Assembly: GCF_029633865.1 (NCBI RefSeq)
Contig: NC_079217.1
Location: 33,057,090-33,121,089, forward strand
Direction of reading: 5' to 3'
DNA from: Lampris incognitus
Taxonomy: Eukaryota; Chordata; Actinopteri; Lampriformes; Lampridae
DNA: 64,000 nucleotides
The notes under the pieces are model-generated. The model made no database searches, was not told the DNA's origin, and saw only the letters and a list, made by a program, of their open reading frames with translations. This document shows, piece by piece, positions 57,820 through 64,000 of this stretch. The position numbers were made by a program, and so were the translations under genes. Position 1 is the stretch's first letter, and every line of letters starts with the position of its first letter.

Positions 57820-58886
57820 GGTTGCACCAACTGGTATTTTCCGAGACTGGCCCTAACTGCTAAGTTGGTCTTTGTTAAGACCAGTCTTTAGAATATCCTT
57901 TATGTTGGTTGCATCAACCAAACTTCAGCTTAGTCTTAACTACGCCCGGTCTTAGTGATGCGCGTCCATGTGAATGGAATGCCCACATGATTGTGGTTAT
58001 TGCCTAGCAGCATGCATTGCTAGGATACATTGTGAAATATCTCCCACTGTCTTGCTAATTTGTAGCTAATCATTTATAATTTGTGGCAATCTTATGGAGG
58101 ATCAAAGAAAAAGAAATGTCAATTTCATGGTCATTGAGATAAGAAAATTAATATAGCTGTACAGCCAGCACAAGAAAATGCTGACTGCCAAGCAGTCCAC
58201 TTAATAACAAATAAGAAGAAACAGTCGACTTGGAGAGAAATAACAGAGGCCATAAATGATTGTTAAATGATTTTTATTTAGTTTGTTTGTTTAATAATAA
58301 CTATTTTAATAATACCACGCAAGGCGATGGCTTGGTGCCAGTGCCACCCTGTGTATGACCTGACAGGCATTGGCCATATGGACGCTGATCATGTCTCCAA
58401 CTTGGTTTTGAAACACACCGTTTGCATATAAACAAAGTTCTATTAGCAGCTGCAATGTGGATGACAACACTGTGTTGTGGTCCAACACAAATAACAAGTC
58501 CAGTGACAGCTCTTCAATAAGTTCATCTTTCTTACCGATTCAAAACCTCTCAATCAGCTCCTCATTGTTGTATATGTCCAAGAGATTGTTTTTGTCCCTA
58601 ATAACTCTCTCCCATCTAAAAGCCCACTCATTGTAAAGTTGATATACGTGACATACCATGATCAGTGTTACAAGCTGTGTTGTTTAAAGCTGTTGCTTTT
58701 CGAAATGGCCTAGATTTTGACTTTACGCCTGCTCCTGATTATACGTAAGGTTCACACCCGGTCTTAGTGAGAAGAGGGCTTTAGCCTGGATGGGGCAAAT
58801 GACTTAACTATTAGGTCAGACTAAGAACACCAAGTTATGGCCGACTTAGCTTAAGACCAGGCGTAAGCCCTTTTGGTGCAACTGGC
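57820..58886 (-). mobile_element. PIF/Harbinger transposon relic
   Basis: The ends share GTTGCACCAA in inverted orientation (57821-57830; 58873-58882 in reverse), with paired AAGACCAG-type subterminal motifs. The minus strand encodes part of a HARBI1-like transposase. The 3-bp target duplication is not clear. Confidence 0.7.
58306..58612 (-). pseudogene. HARBI1-like transposase fragment
   Basis: Minus-strand sequence RVIRDKNNLLDIYNNEELIE, an in-frame stop, then IGKKDELIEELSLDL and LLIELCLYANGVFQNQVGD, ISVHMANACQVIHRVALA. This matches the N-terminal and HTH-like part of Harbinger transposases. The catalytic DDE region is missing, so this is a relic. Confidence 0.7.
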
Positions 58887-59095
58887 AATCCACCGAATCC
58901 AAACTTCGGAGCTTTTTGTTATGAAGAATTCATCAACACAGGAATACACGGTATTGCATGTAATCATGTTTATCTGTATGTTACTATGGGTTGTGGCCTC
59001 TCGCGTCCGCAGACTGTTGACCACCCCTCTTATTTCCACGGACACATTTATGCTCTGATAACAAATAAATAAATTGTCCCTATGTGTGAATGTGT

Positions 59096-59225
59096 GTCAG
59101 CCCTTTGATGGCCTGGCGGCCTGTCCAGGGTGTCTCCCCACCTGCCGCCCAATGATTGCTGGGATAGGCTAAAGCATCCCCGCAACCCTGAGAGCAGGAT
59201 AAGCGGTTTGGATAATGTATGCATA
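59096..59225 (+). repeat. Family C SINE tail fragment
   Basis: GGCGGCCTGTCCAGGGTGTC to AGCGGTTTGGATAATGTATG; head missing. Confidence 0.8.
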
Positions 59226-59600
59226 GACATTTTTGCTCTGATAACATCAATATTTCCTGTCAGCTGCAGATTGAATTAAGGTGTGTGTGTTTTGCAGCTG
59301 CAGTACCAGCATAACAGGCTCTCTCAATACCTGTAGAGGGAGGTGCATGTGTTAAAGCAGTCAGCAGGGCTATCGTTTTATTATTTCTATTATTGCTGAT
59401 TATAGTCTTGGTGCTGAACCAGCAGCATCCTCATTGGAGGCCTTAGTAATTTACCTGATCACTTGCACCCAACAGAATTTAAATTCGTCATAATTTCATA
59501 GCCAGTACACCAGTGCTAAGCTACAGTAAAATGGGTTGATTTGATTTGATTGAAATTATTTGAGTCAGGTTTTCCCAAACATTATGAGGATGTTGATCAT

Positions 59601-59601
59601 G

Positions 59602-59633
<32 letters not shown>
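59601..59633. repeat. (AAT)n microsatellite
   Basis: Eleven ATA/AAT units. Confidence 0.95.
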
Positions 59634-59634
<1 letters not shown>

Positions 59635-60459
59635 TCTATGAAAATAATGATGATAACAACATCATCATCGTCATCATCATTGTCATGGACACTATTTTGG
59701 TCCATTTCAAAACGCAGCACACATGATGTTTATCAAACCAAGATATGGTATGAGCAAGATGTGACATCGTGTAACATTTGTTAACTTCTTGCCTTTTTCA
59801 TTTTTAGCCTGCACCATCAGGACAGACCGTACACACTTGGTGCCTTTTGGACCAGACATTTAGTGCCAGAGCCAGAGGGGATATGTATGTATTTATAGTC
59901 AATGTGCTTAAATTTGACGTTCAATAGACACTGGGCTCTCCAAGGTCTTTTTTCATTTTGATTTGATTTTCTTTGGTCTCTGACCCTGAACATATTGATG
60001 AAAGCTCCCACTAGTCTTAGTTGTCATTGGAAACGGGAGCTGTGAATGTGGTTTAATTTGAATTTGAAGTTGAGACTTGGCGTGGCATCAAAGGTAAGGT
60101 GTTTTTCAAGTCAGTGTGTGTTTTTTATTACAATGCCATGCATGGTGAATTAGCAGCTCTTGGTACCAAGGGTTTTTGACTTTGATCTTGCAGGCTCTGG
60201 TGCATGAATGGCTCTATTGTACCCTTGAAAACAACATTTCACTTTCAGTGATCATTTTTGTCTGCATTATAAATTGCATAGTTACATTAGATATTGTTTA
60301 CAGCTAGTAGTTTTTGTTTTTTGGGTTTTTTGTGATCATTACAAGCTAAATAATCACTACCAGTCATTCCTTATGCCTCTTAGCCAAGCGGGCAACCACT
60401 ACAGCTGATGTGGAAGTCAAGGCGGAAGTGCCTTAAAAGTAAACAATCATGATTTTCAT

Positions 60460-61797
<1,338 letters not shown>

Positions 61798-61799
61798 GT

Positions 61800-62755
61800 G
61801 TATATATATAAGGATAACACTCCTAGCTGCCATAATACTATGCAGTCTTCCGCCCAGCTTTGAAATTGTGCAGAAAAGTGTCTGCCCATAACACCACTAA
61901 CGGATAGATGGTGAATCATCATGTTTATATAGCATTCGGTGGCATTTGCTACAGAATCTGTATCTATATGTTGTTATTCATATTTTCATTACAATTTAGC
62001 CTATTCTGACATAGTCCACTGAAGGTAGTGACAAACCAGAAAGTGAGTTGATTTACACATTAATGGAATGACCTCTGGTGACGTCACTGGCGGAGTTTTC
62101 CCACACAATTTTGGCAGGAAAGTGTCTGCCAAAAATAAAATACTCATGTTTCTTAGCTTTGCATTGATTGTCCTGATTTTTTTTTCTCAATCCCATACAA
62201 AAATCCACGTGCATTTACTGATGTGTTCACACTCTGATGTGCATGCGCACATGTGCAATGGCACAGAAGCAAGGCAGGGGAGAGCCCCTGCACGCATGAT
62301 CTAAGGACAAATTACTTTAAAGTCCTTATATGTTCACAAATTGTGTCATAATCTCTCCCAAATCTCCAAATTACACGTACTTTGGTGTTTATAGCTGAAA
62401 CATTCTTCTTTTTTTTTCACATCTCGATTCTGTCATGTAGTCTGTGTTTTCTGCAATGCACAAACCATAGGACCCTTGGCATGGAGGTGTGGATCCCTTT
62501 GCAGCCTTAAACAACAACACCAGGGTTTTAAAGAAGACTTTGAATATGATGTGTAACAGTTGTGTGACATGATAGATTTTTTTTTTGGAGGTTTAAGATG
62601 AAGTGGGCCACAGTGACCGTTGAAGGGAGTGTTTCGGGAGACCAGCCAGGAAGGAGTTGCAGAGATGACTAAAGCTTGAAAAAGCAGTGGAGTTCCCAGA
62701 AAATTAAAATCTGTTTTGATGGCGATGGTATCGCTAACTCACTACCTGTTTTTTA
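61800..62755. other. Presumed gdpd5 intron, nothing recognised
   Basis: No supportable exon or element. Confidence 0.4.
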
Positions 62756-62772
62756 TGTCCATTAGCATTGTT

Positions 62773-63141
62773 TTTTTTGGGGTTTTTTTCCCCTCCTTTT
62801 TCTCCACAGTTGTACTTGGCCAATTACCCCACTCTTCTGAGCTGTCCCGGTCGCTGCTCCACCCCTTCTGCCAATCCGGGGAAGGCCGCACACTACCATG
62901 TGTCTCCTCCGATACATGTGGAGTCACCAGCCGGTACTTTTCACCTGACAGTGAGGAGTTTCACCAGGGGGACATGTAACGCGTGGGAGAATCACGCTAT
63001 TCCCCCCAGTCCCCCCCCCAAACAGGCGCCCTGACCAACCAGAGGAGGCGCTAGTGCAGCGACCAGGACACACCCACATCCGGCTTCCCACCCGCGAACA
63101 CGGCCAATTGTGTCTGTAGGGACGCCCGACCAAGCCGGAGG
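62773..63141 (-). mobile_element. Family A SINE with perfect 15-bp target duplication
   Basis: TCCATTAGCATTGTT occurs at 62758-62772 and 63142-63156. The copy carries body and tail but stops at the sequence just after the tRNA-like head, so it was 5'-truncated at insertion. Its edge is 141 bp from the gdpd5 coding exon. Confidence 0.93.
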
Positions 63142-63282
63142 TCCATTAGCATTGTTAATAGATTAGCTACACTCTTCAAGTACTGAATGGCTTTGTCTGT
63201 AAGTCTGTAGGTTGTCCCTGATGGGTACATGCATATTGACACTGGCACTTAACACTCTTGATTTCCTTGGATTGTCTTCCAG

Positions 63283-63462
63283 GATCCCTGGCTGTCAGTG
63301 GGATGTTAGAGCTCTTGAGGTGGAGCCAGGACTGACTGAAGGAGCATGGTTAAGCACCAGCCGCTGCAGGTCTACGAGCGCCAGCTATGTTTGTCCTGTA
63401 TCACTGGGATTTACGGTTGCCGCTGGAAACGCTACCAACGTTCTCATGATGACACCACCAAG
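63283..63462 (+). other. gdpd5: gdpd5 exon with start codon
   Basis: 180-nt exon: 63 nt of 5' UTR plus 117 nt coding, ending in phase 0. The upstream acceptor proves at least one further 5' exon. Confidence 0.9.
63346..63462 (+). CDS. gdpd5: GDPD5/GDE2 first coding exon (39 codons)
   Basis: GDPD5 is a six-pass plasma-membrane glycerophosphodiester phosphodiesterase that releases GPI-anchored proteins and promotes neuronal differentiation. The exon encodes MVKHQPLQVYERQLCLSCIT then GIYGCRWKRYQRSHDDTTK, the diagnostic cytosolic N-terminus of the family. Cys15, Cys18 and Cys25 are present; Cys25 is the residue I recall as part of the Prdx1-sensitive disulfide of GDE2. The full exon is 63283-63462, with acceptor GATTGTCTTCCAG and donor AAG|GTAAAC. 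An in-frame TGA 9 nt before the ATG fixes the start. The transmembrane and phosphodiesterase exons lie to the right of the window. Divergent from serpinh1, as in human. Paralogue a or b not determined. Confidence 0.93.
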
Positions 63463-64000
63463 GTAAACTGGGATGGATAAGCATTTTGAAGGTGAAACAG
63501 TCAAAGGAGAATCTCTTACTTAAAGCTGTGTGTAATAAAAGAATAGGAATGGGAATGCCCACTAGTAATCAACTCACAACTGCTAGTGGTTGTGTTATCA
63601 CATCCATCAAACTTAACAAATTAACCAGTGTACACCAGTATGTTTGCCCATTGCATCTTATCAGTCATGGGACTAAAAGTGAATAGACTACATTTGACAG
63701 ATAGCCATAAAAAAAACAACACATGCTAATATTTCTAAATAAATACATATCGGCAGCAACTGTTCAATTTTGTAGCTCGAGTTTTATTTTTGCCCTTTTA
63801 ACTCTTACCTACACTATTTAAGTGTACAACAGACAACTCATGGAAATAAATGATAATTACTTCAATGAGCTTGGACAAGGAAATGCCTCTTCAGTAAATG
63901 GCCAGATACTGAATGTCCTCTTCACATAGTAGAAAGGCAAGCTTGTCTTTTGAAATTGCAAATTTTTTAGTGTGTACTGTGCTACTGATCAAACCCTGTT
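63463..64000 (+). other. gdpd5 intron start, nothing else recognised
   Basis: AT-rich intronic sequence to the window edge. Confidence 0.6.

Overview
The window reads as nuclear DNA of a teleost fish, probably a percomorph. The evidence is two vertebrate protein-coding loci with spliced exons, long CA microsatellites, and a dense mix of fish-type transposons: tRNA-headed SINEs, L2- and L1-like LINEs, Ty3/Gypsy elements, Tc1 transposons and Harbinger. No prokaryotic, organellar or CRISPR features were seen.

Host genes. At the left end is the 5' part of serpinh1 (HSP47, the collagen chaperone) on the minus strand. It has three coding exons (2474-2592, 2030-2222, 1180-1450) and an inferred untranslated first exon ending at 4092. 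The promoter carries a TATA box (4170-4175) and a perfect three-unit heat-shock element (4186-4198). At the right end is the first coding exon of gdpd5 (GDE2) on the plus strand (63283-63462, ATG at 63346). A likely promoter and untranslated first exon lies near 35.9-36.36 kb. The two genes diverge, the same neighbourhood as human SERPINH1/GDPD5. Most of the window is therefore the roughly 32-kb bidirectional intergenic space plus a roughly 27-kb first intron of gdpd5.

Mobile DNA, left to right: a SINE inserted in a SINE (365-1067); a V-type SINE (6380-6762); a tRNA-SINE (7904-8295) with a nearly intact Tc1 DD34E transposon in its tail (8296-9937); Gypsy copy 1 (10297-14692, plus strand); an L2 LINE (15.9-18.2 kb); a LINE fragment abutting a degraded Gypsy (21.66-23.55 kb); Gypsy copy 2 of the same family as copy 1 (24847-29156, minus strand), inserted in an L1-like relic; an unrelated Gypsy (29495-33804) with an open pol and a gutted gag; a foldback element (37.2-37.7 kb); a degraded DD36E Tc1 (41174-42362); a LINE 3' half (46.13-47.2 kb); Helitron-like hairpin repeats (49.25-51.07 kb); a palindromic MITE (52544-52813); a SINE (57304-57694); a Harbinger relic (57.82-58.89 kb); a DD36E Tc1 with one stop codon (60.58-61.80 kb); and a SINE ending 141 bp before the gdpd5 exon (62773-63141).

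Most notable observations: the Gypsy copy 1/2 family has a complete -1 frameshift signal (slippery GGGAAAC, 5-nt spacer, 9-bp stem) whose stem survives a sequence change between copies. The Helitron-like repeats carry a hairpin with a compensatory base-pair change. There are two perfect inverted repeats of 32 and 25 bp with 2-3 nt loops, and a GC-AG intron in serpinh1. I found no wholly new coding system.
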